A stretch of DNA of 45,742 nt from Lachnospiraceae bacterium (GCA_017613595.1 JAGADM010000028.1:1-45742), one strand, 5' to 3'. Shown: positions 1 to 7,924, counted from the stretch's first letter. A program made the numbers and translations. The notes: generated by a model from the sequence alone, not told the origin.

Positions 1-245
1 ACCGATTGAATACTTCGTCCTGCTAAAACCCGTGAAACTATCTCGAGTTTTGCTTCAGGCGTCCATTTCTTATTAGTTCCTGTGTGCTTGAGAACTTCGG
101 GACCATTGCTTTCCTCAAGCCGAGCCCACCGTCGCACCATTTTGTGAAAATCCTCAGGATCCTTAATCCCATCCGGCGTCTCTGGCCACTGACCTTGCCA
201 ATACAGTTCAACACATTTTCGCTTAAACTCATAGGTATAGCGCAT
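1..245 (-). CDS. IS3-family transposase OrfA, N-terminal part (partial)
   Basis: An open frame runs from ATG at 243-245 to the window edge (81 codons) without a stop. It starts MRYTYEFKRKCVELYWQGQ and continues with a basic helix-turn-helix region around residues 60-80 (NKKWTPEAKLEIVSRVLAGR). This pattern, a short lead helix followed by an HTH of the LVxxVLxG type, is that of the OrfA or fused transposase of IS3/IS150-like elements, which binds the terminal repeats. A good Shine-Dalgarno (AAGGAGGG) lies just upstream, inside the hairpin at 251-284. The rest of the protein, including the DDE integrase domain, would lie beyond the window. Whether the element is intact cannot be seen. Confidence 0.85.
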   Translation of the reverse strand, partial: MRYTYEFKRKCVELYWQGQWPETPDGIKDPEDFHKMVRRWARLEESNGPEVLKHTGTNKKWTPEAKLEIVSRVLAGRSIQS

Positions 246-250
246 GAAAA

Positions 251-284
251 TACCCTCCTTACTGGATGTCCAGTAAAGAGGGTA
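251..284 (-). repeat. Hairpin at IS end covering transposase ribosome binding site
   Basis: Arms 251-266 and 269-284 are complementary over 16 positions with one G-U-type mismatch and a 2-nt centre. The transposase Shine-Dalgarno lies in the 251-260 arm, so an mRNA that starts outside the element would bury the ribosome binding site in a stable stem. Such hairpins are known in other IS families as protection against read-through transcription. Here the role is inferred. On the minus strand it is followed by TATTTTC, so weak termination of lexA transcripts is an alternative. Confidence 0.7.
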
Positions 285-336
285 CATATCACTTCCGGAT
301 TCATAAGGGCTTATTTAATTCTTATCGTCAGAATTA

Positions 337-948
337 TCAGAAGAGACGGAACAGACCGATTACCTTTCCGAGGATCTCGCATTGATCGACAATGATCGGA
401 TCCATGTAGTCGTTCTCGGGCTGGAGGCGGTAGTGGCCTTTCTCTTTATAAAATGTCTTAACGGTAGCGGAATCGTCAACGAGAGCAACGACAATCTCGC
501 CGTTACGGGCGGTAGACTGTCTCTGGACGAGAATCTGGTCGCCGTCGTAAATGCCTACGTTAACCATGCTTTCGCCTTTTACACGAAGCATAAAAGTCTC
601 GGCGTTCGGCATGAACTCGGAAGGAATCGGGAAGTAGTTCTCGATGGATTCCACTGCCAGTATCGGCTGTCCGGCGGTAATGGTACCGATCATCGGAACG
701 TTTACAACTTCACGCTTTACGAGATTGAACTCATCGTCGATGATCTCGATGGCTCGAGGCTTAGCCGGGTCGCGGCGGATATAGCCGTTCTCCTCCAGGG
801 ATTCCAGATGCGCATGAACGGATGAGGTGGAGCGGAGCTTCACGGCATCGCAGATATCACGAAGCGCAGGCGGATAACCTTTTGCAAGAATCTGCTCTTT
901 GATATATTCGAGAATCTCTTTCTGTTTCGCTGTAATCTTTCCGGGCAT
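337..948 (-). CDS. lexA: LexA, SOS repressor / self-cleaving protease
   Basis: LexA represses the SOS regulon and self-cleaves when RecA filaments form on damaged DNA. The 203-residue length is normal for Gram-positive LexA. A winged helix-turn-helix fills residues 1-65 (KQKEILEYI, then LRSTSSVHAHL as recognition helix). The cleavage bond is Ala92-Gly93 in GTITAGQP, and the catalytic dyad is Ser127 (VKGESM) and Lys164 (ATVKTF). The start is ATG at 946-948 with CGGAGG seven bases upstream. The gene is divergent from the LysM gene at 1146, and the two share an intergenic region with SOS boxes, so LexA controls both itself and its neighbour. No terminator is visible downstream before the IS end. 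Confidence 0.98.
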   Translation of the reverse strand: MPGKITAKQKEILEYIKEQILAKGYPPALRDICDAVKLRSTSSVHAHLESLEENGYIRRDPAKPRAIEIIDDEFNLVKREVVNVPMIGTITAGQPILAVESIENYFPIPSEFMPNAETFMLRVKGESMVNVGIYDGDQILVQRQSTARNGEIVVALVDDSATVKTFYKEKGHYRLQPENDYMDPIIVDQCEILGKVIGLFRLF

Positions 949-978
949 ACGGCACCTCCGAGGTCTTCATTTTTCTCT

Positions 979-1019
979 ATTATAGCATTGTTCCGGTGGA
1001 AAATCAAAACATTTGTTCG
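979..1019 (-). promoter_or_regulatory. lexA promoter with SOS box
   Basis: On the minus strand there is a -10 TATAAT (984-979) and, 17 bp upstream, a -35 TTGATT (1007-1002). The sequence CGAACAAATGTTTT (1019-1006) overlaps the -35 and fits the Bacillus-type LexA site (CGAAC-N4-GTTCG) with a weaker right half. A further half-site CGAAC lies at 1038-1042. This arrangement implies autoregulation of lexA. Confidence 0.8.
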
Positions 1020-1075
1020 AAAAATGTACCAAAAAATCGAACATATTTTTGGTAAAAATGATAATAACCATACAA

Positions 1076-1128
1076 TTGACAATCGAATAAATGTTCGGTA
1101 TAATCAAATCATAACGAACAAGCGTTCG
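1076..1128 (+). promoter_or_regulatory. SOS-controlled promoter of the LysM gene, two LexA boxes
   Basis: A perfect sigma-A promoter is present: TTGACA (1076-1081), 17-bp spacer, TATAAT (1099-1104). One LexA-type dyad, CGAATAAATGTTCG (1084-1097, one base off consensus), fills the spacer. A perfect one, CGAACAAGCGTTCG (1115-1128), lies at about the transcription start. A LexA dimer at either site would block RNA polymerase, so this should be a strong and tightly repressed SOS promoter. Confidence 0.9.
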
Positions 1129-1145
1129 AAAGGGAGGAAATGATC

Positions 1146-1460
1146 ATGACGATGGTGAGAGAGTTTATCCTCAAACATATGAAACTTAGTATTGCGTTTT
1201 TCGTACTTGTTATTACGTTAGGTATACTTGTCTTCGGTAAGAACAAGGCATACGGAAGCTACGGCTATGATAAGCAGTGCGTCAGCATAGAAATAGAAGA
1301 AGGCGACACTCTCTGGAGCATCGCCAAGTCTTATTATGTTCCGGAATGCGGAAGCATTCGTGATTATATTGATGAGATTAAGAAGGCCAACCGTCTCTGC
1401 ACCGACGATATCCATGCGGGATGCTACCTGATCGTGCCTTATTACGTACCGGTTCACTGA
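1146..1460 (+). CDS. YneA-type SOS-induced LysM membrane protein (division inhibitor candidate)
   Basis: A small protein (104 aa from ATG 1146) with one N-terminal membrane segment at about residues 12-32 and an extracellular LysM domain at about 46-98 (IEEGDTLWSIAKSYY ... DDIHAGCYLIVP). Size, topology, SOS promoter and divergent position next to lexA match YneA of Bacillus, which delays cell division during DNA damage by acting at the septum. Residue identity to YneA cannot be judged here, so the function rests on architecture and context. GGGAGG at 1132-1137 is 8 nt from the ATG at 1146 but only 2 nt from an in-frame ATG at 1140, so 1146 is preferred. The 3' end overlaps the convergent ttcA by 7 bp. 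Confidence 0.85.
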   Translation: MTMVREFILKHMKLSIAFFVLVITLGILVFGKNKAYGSYGYDKQCVSIEIEEGDTLWSIAKSYYVPECGSIRDYIDEIKKANRLCTDDIHAGCYLIVPYYVPVH

Positions 1461-2185
1461 TCCTTGTGTGGTTTACGCCATTTCGTTAACGGCTGTTCCT
1501 CCGTAATCGCATGGAAGAGCCGTTCCCGGATTCCGGGAGCCTCTGCATTGATTTCATTTAACAGCCTCGTTGCATATTCTCTTGTGGTATTGCCGTCGGC
1601 CTTACAGGGATTCTTGAATACGGGGAGGTCGTATTTGTTCTTAAAACCGACGATATCGCATTCGTTGACATAAATCAGCGGACGTATCAGAATTAGCCCC
1701 ATGCGGTCCCATTCGGTTACCGGGGCGAATGTATGGAAGCGACCCTCGTAGATCAATGACATAAGCATCGTTTCGATGACATCATCTTTATGATGCGCAT
1801 ACGCTATTTTATTACAGCCAAGCTCTTTCGCTTTTTCGTTGAGCGCGCCTTTGCGCATCTTCGAACAGAGCGAACAGGGATTGGTTTCTTTTCTTTCTTC
1901 GAAGATTATTCTTGCAATTTCCGTTTCCACAACCGTGAAAGGAACATTTAACTCTTCGCAGAGCTTTGTAATGGAAGAGTAATCGATATCAAATCCGAGA
2001 TTAACGGCAATGGCCCGGAGTTCAAAGTGTTTCGGATAGAAACGCCTGAGGCCGGAAATCGCATAAAGAAGCGTCAGGCTGTCCTTGCCGCCCGATATTC
2101 CGATTGCAATCTTATCGCCTTCTTCGATCATCTGATAATCGTCCACGGCTTTTCTTGTATAGCTTAATAACTGCTGCAGTTTCAA
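1454..2185 (-). CDS. ttcA: TtcA-family tRNA 2-thiolation protein
   Basis: An ATP-dependent tRNA sulfur-insertion enzyme of the TtcA/TtuA class (243 aa). It has the PP-loop SGGKDS at residues 31-36, which adenylates the target base. It also has Cys104 and Cys107 in CSLC and Cys194 in NPC, the three cysteines that hold the Fe-S cluster in TtcA. The HHKDD motif near residue 130 is also typical. E. coli TtcA makes 2-thiocytidine at tRNA position 32; whether this protein targets C32 cannot be told from sequence alone. The start is TTG at 2183-2185, preceded by AAAGGGAA. It is a single-gene unit, convergent with the LysM gene and divergent from moxR. Confidence 0.9.
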   Translation of the reverse strand: MKLQQLLSYTRKAVDDYQMIEEGDKIAIGISGGKDSLTLLYAISGLRRFYPKHFELRAIAVNLGFDIDYSSITKLCEELNVPFTVVETEIARIIFEERKETNPCSLCSKMRKGALNEKAKELGCNKIAYAHHKDDVIETMLMSLIYEGRFHTFAPVTEWDRMGLILIRPLIYVNECDIVGFKNKYDLPVFKNPCKADGNTTREYATRLLNEINAEAPGIRERLFHAITEEQPLTKWRKPHKDQ

Positions 2186-2223
2186 GGCGTATTCCCTTTC
2201 TGATTTCGCAAAACACTGGTAAC

Positions 2224-2252
2224 AGTATATTCTATGTGTATTCTTTTTGCAA
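2224..2252 (-). promoter_or_regulatory. ttcA promoter
   Basis: Minus strand: -35 TTGCAA (2252-2247), 17-bp spacer, -10 TATACT (2229-2224), about 40 bp upstream of the TTG start codon. Confidence 0.7.
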
Positions 2253-2285
2253 TCTGCACTTTTTCATAGTATTTGCCTTTGTTCT

Positions 2286-2303
2286 ATGGTATAATTATAC
2301 CAT
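2286..2303 (+). promoter_or_regulatory. Palindrome overlapping the -10 of the moxR operon
   Basis: ATGGTATAATTATACCAT is a perfect 18-bp palindrome. It contains a -10 hexamer TATAAT (2290-2295) placed for the moxR gene that begins at 2329. No good -35 lies at 16-18 bp upstream, so the promoter may need an activator, or the palindrome may be an operator. Confidence 0.5.
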
Positions 2304-2328
2304 CTGAACAGATGCGGAGGTAGAAAAC

Positions 2329-3255
2329 TTGAATTCCCTGATGCAGCAGGTCATTAATGAAATTAAGAAGAATATCAAAGGTAAAGATGATGTTATAACG
2401 AAAGTACTGTGCGCGATGCTTGCGGGCGGACATGTTCTTCTTGAGGATATCCCCGGTGTCGGAAAGACGACGCTTGCGGTTTCGGTTTCCGAAGCCATGT
2501 CGCTTACTTATAAGCGTGTGCAGTTTACGCCGGATGTAATGCCGAGCGACATTACCGGTTTTTCGATGTTTAATCCGCAGACAAGAGAGTTTGAATATCA
2601 TTCTGGCGCCGCCATGTGCAACCTGCTTCTTGCCGATGAGATTAACCGTACGTCTCCGAAGACGCAGTCGGCCCTTTTACAGGTAATGGAAGAGGGACGT
2701 GTTACGGTTGACGGCAATACCTATTACATTCCTAAGCCGTTCTTCGTAATCGCGACACAGAACCCGTTCGGAAGCGCCGGTACGCAGCGCCTTCCCGAGT
2801 CACAGATGGACCGATTTATGATCCGTCTTTCAGTCGGTTATCCGAGTCATGATTCGTCTGTGGATATTCTGAGGTCCGATATGCCTCTTAATAAGATCGC
2901 TGCTGTGCTCGATAACGAGCGCTTTGTCGCCATGCAGGATACGGTTGCCAGTCTTCATGTGGACGAGGCAGTTTATGATTTCATCGTGAATATTGCGGAA
3001 GCAAGCCGCGACAATGAGTATATCAGTCTCGGCGTCAGCCCGCGCGGAACGAAGGCGCTTCTTCGTATGGCCAAGGCGCATGCGTTCATGAACGGCAAGG
3101 ATTATGTCGGCATGGATGATGTCGTTGCGAATATCCCGACGGTTCTTTCCCATCGTATTGTTCTGAATTCTAAGGCAAAGGCCAAGGAAGTCGATGTGGA
3201 GTCCGTACTCCGTTCCATCTGGAATTCCGTAAGAGTGGCTAAGATTACGCAATAA
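2329..3255 (+). CDS. MoxR-family AAA+ ATPase
   Basis: A 308-residue MoxR ATPase, a chaperone-like AAA+ protein that works with VWA or DUF58 partners, often on secreted or membrane complexes. Walker A is GVGKTT (43-48), Walker B is LLADEINR (about 100-107), sensor-1 is IATQNP, and the C-terminal lid carries the SPRG motif (GVSPRGTKALL). The start is TTG at 2329 with CGGAGG eight bases upstream; the next ATG would delete part of the first helix. It is first in a three-gene run with the DUF58 gene (20-bp gap) and the transglutaminase, a combination found together in many bacteria. The substrate of such MoxR-DUF58-transglutaminase systems is not established. Confidence 0.92.
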   Translation: MNSLMQQVINEIKKNIKGKDDVITKVLCAMLAGGHVLLEDIPGVGKTTLAVSVSEAMSLTYKRVQFTPDVMPSDITGFSMFNPQTREFEYHSGAAMCNLLLADEINRTSPKTQSALLQVMEEGRVTVDGNTYYIPKPFFVIATQNPFGSAGTQRLPESQMDRFMIRLSVGYPSHDSSVDILRSDMPLNKIAAVLDNERFVAMQDTVASLHVDEAVYDFIVNIAEASRDNEYISLGVSPRGTKALLRMAKAHAFMNGKDYVGMDDVVANIPTVLSHRIVLNSKAKAKEVDVESVLRSIWNSVRVAKITQ

Positions 3256-3275
3256 GTATTGATTCGAGAGATTAC

Positions 3276-4349
3276 ATGAAGGAATATATTTTTGCCTATC
3301 TGAAATATATCTTTGTCCTCGGCTGTCTGACGGCACTTTATCTGTTCAATAACCATGCGGTAACGCTTGTGTTTCTGATCCTTGCCGTTCTGATTCCGGT
3401 TCTTTCCGTATGCCTTTTCCTTGCGTCCGGCGGAAAGCTCGGCGCGGAGATTTCTTTTCATACCTATTTCTCAAACCGCGGCGATAATATTAAACTTACG
3501 GTCCGCGTGAAGAATCCGACCTTTTATCCGAATACCGATGTCCGTGTCCGTTTCCGGCTGCATCATCTTTTGGATGACGGCAAATACGAACACGAGATCA
3601 TCAGTCTGGTCCTGCCGAAAGGTTCGGCGGAACAGACACTTTCTCTGAGGCTGCAGTTCTGCGGCGTTTATCAGGCGGAATTAACCGAATATGTAACTTT
3701 TGAACTGTTCCACCTTTGCGGCAGGAGGATCCCTCTTGAAGGTACGGCGGAAGTTATTGTCATGCCTTCTTTGATCGAACTGAATGATTCCGTGAATGAT
3801 GTAACCCGCCAGGTAATCGAAGAAGAGGATGCTTCCACGGAACTCGGAAAAGGAGATAACCGATCCGAGATTTACGACATCCGTGATTATCAGCCGGGTG
3901 ATGAACTGACGACGATTCACTGGAAACTGAGCGCAAAGACCGAGGAACTGATGGTTAAGGAGTTTTCGGAAGAATTCGGCGAACAGTTTACCGTTTTCCT
4001 CGAGCTTGATTACGAGAACAATCAGCAGATGGATGCTTTCTTTGATATGTTATATACCGTTGTCGGTTTCTTCTTAACAAAGAAGCTTCGTTTCTCCGTG
4101 TCGTATCCGGACAGCAAGGAGGATTTTGTGAAGAAACCGATCGAAAGCGATGATGACCTGATCCAGCTGCTGCTTCGTCTGTTTTATGAAAAGAAATCAG
4201 GATCAAAGGAAGGTTCGGATGAAAAGCCTTCCGTATATATTCCGCATTCCGGTTATCTGATGTCCTGCAGAATGCATTCCAAGTTTGAAGGAGCGGAACT
4301 GCTTTTCAATAACAAGAATAACGCACGTTTATATCGCGTGAACCGCTGA
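3276..4349 (+). CDS. DUF58 domain membrane protein
   Basis: A 357-residue protein with two closely spaced membrane helices at about residues 8-50 and a beta-rich middle part. The DUF58 signature is RDYQPGDELTTIHWKLSAK (203-221). The family is a VWA-like fold that partners with MoxR ATPases. The partner genes lie on both sides in the same direction, so it very probably acts in one complex with them at the membrane. The exact job is unknown. ATG 3276 follows the moxR stop by 20 bp. Its last codons are part of a 13-bp repeat that recurs downstream. Confidence 0.9.
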   Translation: MKEYIFAYLKYIFVLGCLTALYLFNNHAVTLVFLILAVLIPVLSVCLFLASGGKLGAEISFHTYFSNRGDNIKLTVRVKNPTFYPNTDVRVRFRLHHLLDDGKYEHEIISLVLPKGSAEQTLSLRLQFCGVYQAELTEYVTFELFHLCGRRIPLEGTAEVIVMPSLIELNDSVNDVTRQVIEEEDASTELGKGDNRSEIYDIRDYQPGDELTTIHWKLSAKTEELMVKEFSEEFGEQFTVFLELDYENNQQMDAFFDMLYTVVGFFLTKKLRFSVSYPDSKEDFVKKPIESDDDLIQLLLRLFYEKKSGSKEGSDEKPSVYIPHSGYLMSCRMHSKFEGAELLFNNKNNARLYRVNR

Positions 4350-4396
4350 CCGCGTTAAATGATGAACCGTCATTAAAGTGTTTCGTGAACCGCTGA
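4337..4396 (+). repeat. 13-bp direct repeat at the DUF58/transglutaminase junction
   Basis: CGTGAACCGCTGA occurs at 4337-4349, where it encodes the end and stop of the DUF58 protein, and again at 4384-4396. A partial third copy, GTGAACCGTTA, begins at the GTG start codon of the next gene (4407). This suggests a small local duplication between the two genes. Confidence 0.7.
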
Positions 4397-4406
4397 AGGA
4401 GTTTTT

Positions 4407-6875
4407 GTGAACCGTTACAAGAAGAAACAACTGAGCCTGATCAACGCCTACTCGGAGAAGACCGGAATCCGGATCGCCGAGATGGGAGAGTGCGCCCAGC
4501 CGAAGAAGGACAGGCTCGTAAACTGTCTTGTAAAAGGCTTTTTGATCTTCCTTGCGGTTTATTCGCTTAACATGTTCTTCGTGACGAGTTTCGACCTGCC
4601 GTGCAGCCGGCTTGTCGTCGCATTTGTCGCGCTGGTCCTTTCCATGTTCGCGGCAATGTTTTATTACAATAAGCTCTGTTTTAACCTCGGGTTTATCTCA
4701 CTGTTTCTGTTATTCCTGCCGATCTCGCTGGGGCTTGTTACGTTCGCGAACAGCGGTATGAATGCGATCATCAACGTACTTCTCGCTGAAGTCGATAAGA
4801 AGCTCAATCTGGACGGTGTACGTGTGTACCAGGAGCTTTACACGAACCGGTATCTGACGGTTACGTGCTGTCTGATACTGATGATGTTCATGGAAATATG
4901 CTTTCTGAATGCGTTTATTTCCGAGCATCTGAGCGGAATCCTGACATTTGCCTTCGCATATCCGTTTTACCAGATCTGTATCTATCTTTGCGATACGATC
5001 AATTACACGTATGTATTCTTATATCTGTTTGTATGTGTTTCGTGTATCGTTTTAAAGCACGGGACACGGTTCCGGCCGCTTTTGGCAAAACGTTTTCCGG
5101 GCTGTAATATACGTAAGAACCGCGTTACCTATAATCCGATCATAAAGCAGGAGAGCAGTCTGATCATAAAAATACCGGCGCTCGTATTTCCGGTTTTTCT
5201 TGCGCTGTTCCTTCTTGGAATCATGATGCTTCGGTTCTTCCCTTACACCGCGCGGAATAACGTCAGCGATTGGAAGAAGACGACCGATGACGCGGTTGCG
5301 CAGTTCGCCCTTCACGGTGTTGCGGGATATTTTAACAGTTATGACGGTGCCGGCGGCATGTATCACGGACGTCTCGGCGGCGTACGCGAAGTTTATCAGG
5401 ATTTTCAGACCGACCTGATCGTCCGGTATGTTCCGTATTCTTCGGATACGCTTTATCTGAAGAGCTTCGTCGGTACGACCTATTATAAGAACCAGTGGAG
5501 AAATGCTTCGGTTTTGAATAAAAAAGATAAACAGGCTGATTATGATACGGTCGAGGCGTCGTATCTTAAGAAACGCTACGAAGACGGGGAAGATTATTCC
5601 GCCATGGCTTTTCTCGAGGTTCAGGTCGTTGATTATATGCTCGTCAACGATTCCTTTACGCCTTCTTATACCGGGAACGACTTCTTCGGAAATAAGATGG
5701 ATTATCAGAATAAGAAACCGGAAAATACGATCGTTAAGACCATGATTGACCGTTCCGAATGGCCGCCGAGCAACCGCTTTTCGAGATCGGTGTTTTATCC
5801 GGTGCTGAATGAGGACCTGGTTCTCTACGCCGGGCTTTATGACGCGGAACATGAAGAGGCCCGCAGCAAAGCCTATAGTGAAGAATATCTGCAGGTTCCG
5901 GAGGATACGCAGCAGATTCTTAACAAAATCTGCGAAGAACAGGGCTTTAACGGCAATACAATGGAGATCATCAGCCAGATCCAGAAGTATTTCTATTATA
6001 ATTTCGTTTATTCGCTTGCACCCGGAAAGACGCCGAACAACCGAGACTTCGTAACGTATTTCCTTACCAAGCAGAAGAAGGGTTACTGTACGCATTTTGC
6101 GACCGTAGGAGCTCTTTTATTGAGGCAGATGGGCATTCCCGCCTGCTATGTCGAAGGCTACGCGATTGACCTTGATACCGCGGCTGACTCGTCCGAAATT
6201 CTTGCCGACAATCCTGCCGAATGGTATGACGGCTACAATCTGTTGGCGGATAATGAAGACGTCCCCGTGCTCGAGGTAGAGGTTTCGGACGCGCATGCGC
6301 ATGCATGGGTAATGGTATACTTGGACGGCTTCGGATGGTATCCGGTGGAGTTTACGACGGTCCGGCTTGAAGAAAAGTCGACGAAGGACGATTTCTGGTC
6401 CAACCTCGGCCGTTACTTTGCGGGTGAAGACAGCGAAAGCCCTCTTATCATGCTTACGAAGCAGGCACGAAAGGTCGGCTCGGGCCTTCTGAATCTGCTG
6501 CTGAGAGCACTGATCATCGCTGTGGTTTTGATTATTTTCGTTTTCGGCGTAAGAAAGGTAAAACTGTATTATCTGCCTTCGAATAAGCGGCTTTCGAACC
6601 AGTATGTGCTTTTGAACCGGCTTCTGAACCGTTATTACCTGGCGAAACCGAAGAATGTGTATCATCTGGATTCCGTGTCGATTGGTAAGGAACTCGGCAT
6701 GGATGAAGCGGAACTTACGGAATATGCCGCCTTGACCGAACGGGCAAGCTACGGTAAGGACCGGTTAAATAATGATGAATTGAAAAAGGCCACGAAGCTG
6801 TTCCGGAAATATATCCGGTCGCTTCGCAGCCATGTTAAAGGCTTACGCAAAGTATTCTTAATGCTGCGTGTTTAG
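4407..6875 (+). CDS. Membrane-bound transglutaminase-like protein (TgpA type)
   Basis: An 822-residue protein with about seven hydrophobic helices in residues 40-275, a large outside region, and a further helix near 690-710. The transglutaminase core has Cys561 (KKGYCTHFA) and His632 (AHAHAWV). The third position is Glu648 in WYPVEFT, where the classic triad has Asp. The topology matches TgpA-type proteins whose active domain faces outward, so cross-linking or amide hydrolysis in the cell wall is plausible, but no substrate is known. GTG 4407 is preceded by AAGGAG. It is the last gene of the moxR operon; its stop codon overlaps the stop of the convergent recombinase gene by 4 bp. Confidence 0.88.
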   Translation: MNRYKKKQLSLINAYSEKTGIRIAEMGECAQPKKDRLVNCLVKGFLIFLAVYSLNMFFVTSFDLPCSRLVVAFVALVLSMFAAMFYYNKLCFNLGFISLFLLFLPISLGLVTFANSGMNAIINVLLAEVDKKLNLDGVRVYQELYTNRYLTVTCCLILMMFMEICFLNAFISEHLSGILTFAFAYPFYQICIYLCDTINYTYVFLYLFVCVSCIVLKHGTRFRPLLAKRFPGCNIRKNRVTYNPIIKQESSLIIKIPALVFPVFLALFLLGIMMLRFFPYTARNNVSDWKKTTDDAVAQFALHGVAGYFNSYDGAGGMYHGRLGGVREVYQDFQTDLIVRYVPYSSDTLYLKSFVGTTYYKNQWRNASVLNKKDKQADYDTVEASYLKKRYEDGEDYSAMAFLEVQVVDYMLVNDSFTPSYTGNDFFGNKMDYQNKKPENTIVKTMIDRSEWPPSNRFSRSVFYPVLNEDLVLYAGLYDAEHEEARSKAYSEEYLQVPEDTQQILNKICEEQGFNGNTMEIISQIQKYFYYNFVYSLAPGKTPNNRDFVTYFLTKQKKGYCTHFATVGALLLRQMGIPACYVEGYAIDLDTAADSSEILADNPAEWYDGYNLLADNEDVPVLEVEVSDAHAHAWVMVYLDGFGWYPVEFTTVRLEEKSTKDDFWSNLGRYFAGEDSESPLIMLTKQARKVGSGLLNLLLRALIIAVVLIIFVFGVRKVKLYYLPSNKRLSNQYVLLNRLLNRYYLAKPKNVYHLDSVSIGKELGMDEAELTEYAALTERASYGKDRLNNDELKKATKLFRKYIRSLRSHVKGLRKVFLMLRV

Positions 6876-7924
6876 TCTTTTCGAAGATGCACCTTATCCC
6901 TTGCGGAACGGCGCCTTTCGTCCTCAATTGCGGCGTAATGGCGCCGTGTTGTATTTACGTCCTTATGACCGAGAACATCGGCTACCAGATAAATATCGCC
7001 GGTTTCCTGATAAAGCGTCGTACCGTATGTACTTCTTAATTTGTGCGGCGTAATACGCTTTAACGGGATACATGACTGTGCGTATTTCTTTACAAGATTT
7101 TCAGCCGCGCGAACCGTGATGCGGCGCATCTGGCCGGAGAGGAAGAGAGCGTTTTCGTGGCCTTCCTTGGCCGTCTGATTCTTGCGGATCTCAAGATAAT
7201 CTAACAATGCCTGACGGACTTCTTCACCGAAGTAGACAAATGCCTCGTAGCCGCCTTTTCGAACGACTTTCATGCGGTCATTATCGAAATCCAGGTCCTG
7301 AATGTCCAAACCGATGCATTCCGAAATACGAACACCTGTTCCCAGCATCAAAGTCATCATAGCAAGATCACGCATTTTATTGCGTTCATGAAAGGCGTTC
7401 TGCCGATCCGTGCCCGAATATTCGCGTTCCACACAATCCAGTAATATGGCGGTTTCATTCGGATCCAGCCGGATGATCGCCTTTTCATGCAGCTTCGGCA
7501 CATTTACCTGAATGGCCGGATTATTTTCGATGGAATGATTTTTATAAAGGAAATTGTAAAACGAACGCAAAGAACAGATTTTACGTTTGATTCCGCGTTC
7601 ATGATTGGTGATAACGGAATGATCCTTTTCATAAACCTTCAGATAATCGAGGTATTCATCGATATCATAAGATTGCAGCTCTGAGAGAAAAGAAAGCGGA
7701 ATTTCACGGATGGTTTTCCCTTTGAGCGACGGATTACGCGCAAGCAGAAATTCGAAGAAAACCTTCAGATCGACCGCATAAGCGATTCTGGTACGCGAAG
7801 CCGTTGTTTGTTCGATGCCTCGAAAGAAAGTTCCGCAATACGGAGGAAGCTCCGCACGCAATTCACGCAAACGCATTTCATTGCGGATATTGGTCTGTTC
7901 AGCGTAGGATTTTTGATCGGCCAT
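6872..7924 (-). CDS. XerS-like tyrosine recombinase
   Basis: A 350-residue tyrosine recombinase with the full catalytic set: Arg199 (GTGVRISE), Lys223 (VRKGG), His294 and Arg297 (HKLR), His320 (LGHKD) and nucleophile Tyr330 (RRHYA). It is longer than XerC or XerD (about 300 aa). The N-terminal layout (LPPYCGTFF, then REIPLSFL, then YLDYLKVY) and the ERNKMRDLAMM segment resemble streptococcal XerS (356 aa), which resolves chromosome dimers alone at difSL. ATG 7922-7924 is chosen because GAGGT lies 8-9 nt upstream; the frame stays open further but lacks a better start. It is a monocistronic gene with its own promoter and a dif-like site directly upstream. An integrase of a lost element is the main alternative. 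Confidence 0.85.
   Translation of the reverse strand: MADQKSYAEQTNIRNEMRLRELRAELPPYCGTFFRGIEQTTASRTRIAYAVDLKVFFEFLLARNPSLKGKTIREIPLSFLSELQSYDIDEYLDYLKVYEKDHSVITNHERGIKRKICSLRSFYNFLYKNHSIENNPAIQVNVPKLHEKAIIRLDPNETAILLDCVEREYSGTDRQNAFHERNKMRDLAMMTLMLGTGVRISECIGLDIQDLDFDNDRMKVVRKGGYEAFVYFGEEVRQALLDYLEIRKNQTAKEGHENALFLSGQMRRITVRAAENLVKKYAQSCIPLKRITPHKLRSTYGTTLYQETGDIYLVADVLGHKDVNTTRRHYAAIEDERRRSARDKVHLRKD

Larger units (their letters stand above)
1..286 (-). mobile_element. End of an IS3-family insertion sequence (truncated by window edge)
   Basis: The left edge carries the first part of an IS3-type transposase reading leftward out of the window. The DNA between its start codon and about 286 contains a long imperfect inverted repeat. 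Read on the minus strand, the likely element end is TGTACCCTC at about 286; a terminal TG is typical of IS3-family ends. The end lies about 50 bp beyond the lexA stop codon, so the element sits just downstream of lexA. The other end and the target-site duplication are outside the window, so the exact boundary is inferred. Confidence 0.75.

Noticed and set aside
300..318. Short ATAAG-CTTAT hairpin as lexA terminator
   Set aside because: Only 5 bp with a 2-nt loop and no T-run in the lexA direction; too weak to call.
5052..6095. 347-codon minus-strand open frame
   Set aside because: It is antisense to the transglutaminase gene. The sequence is Ile/Arg-rich and looks like a shadow frame.
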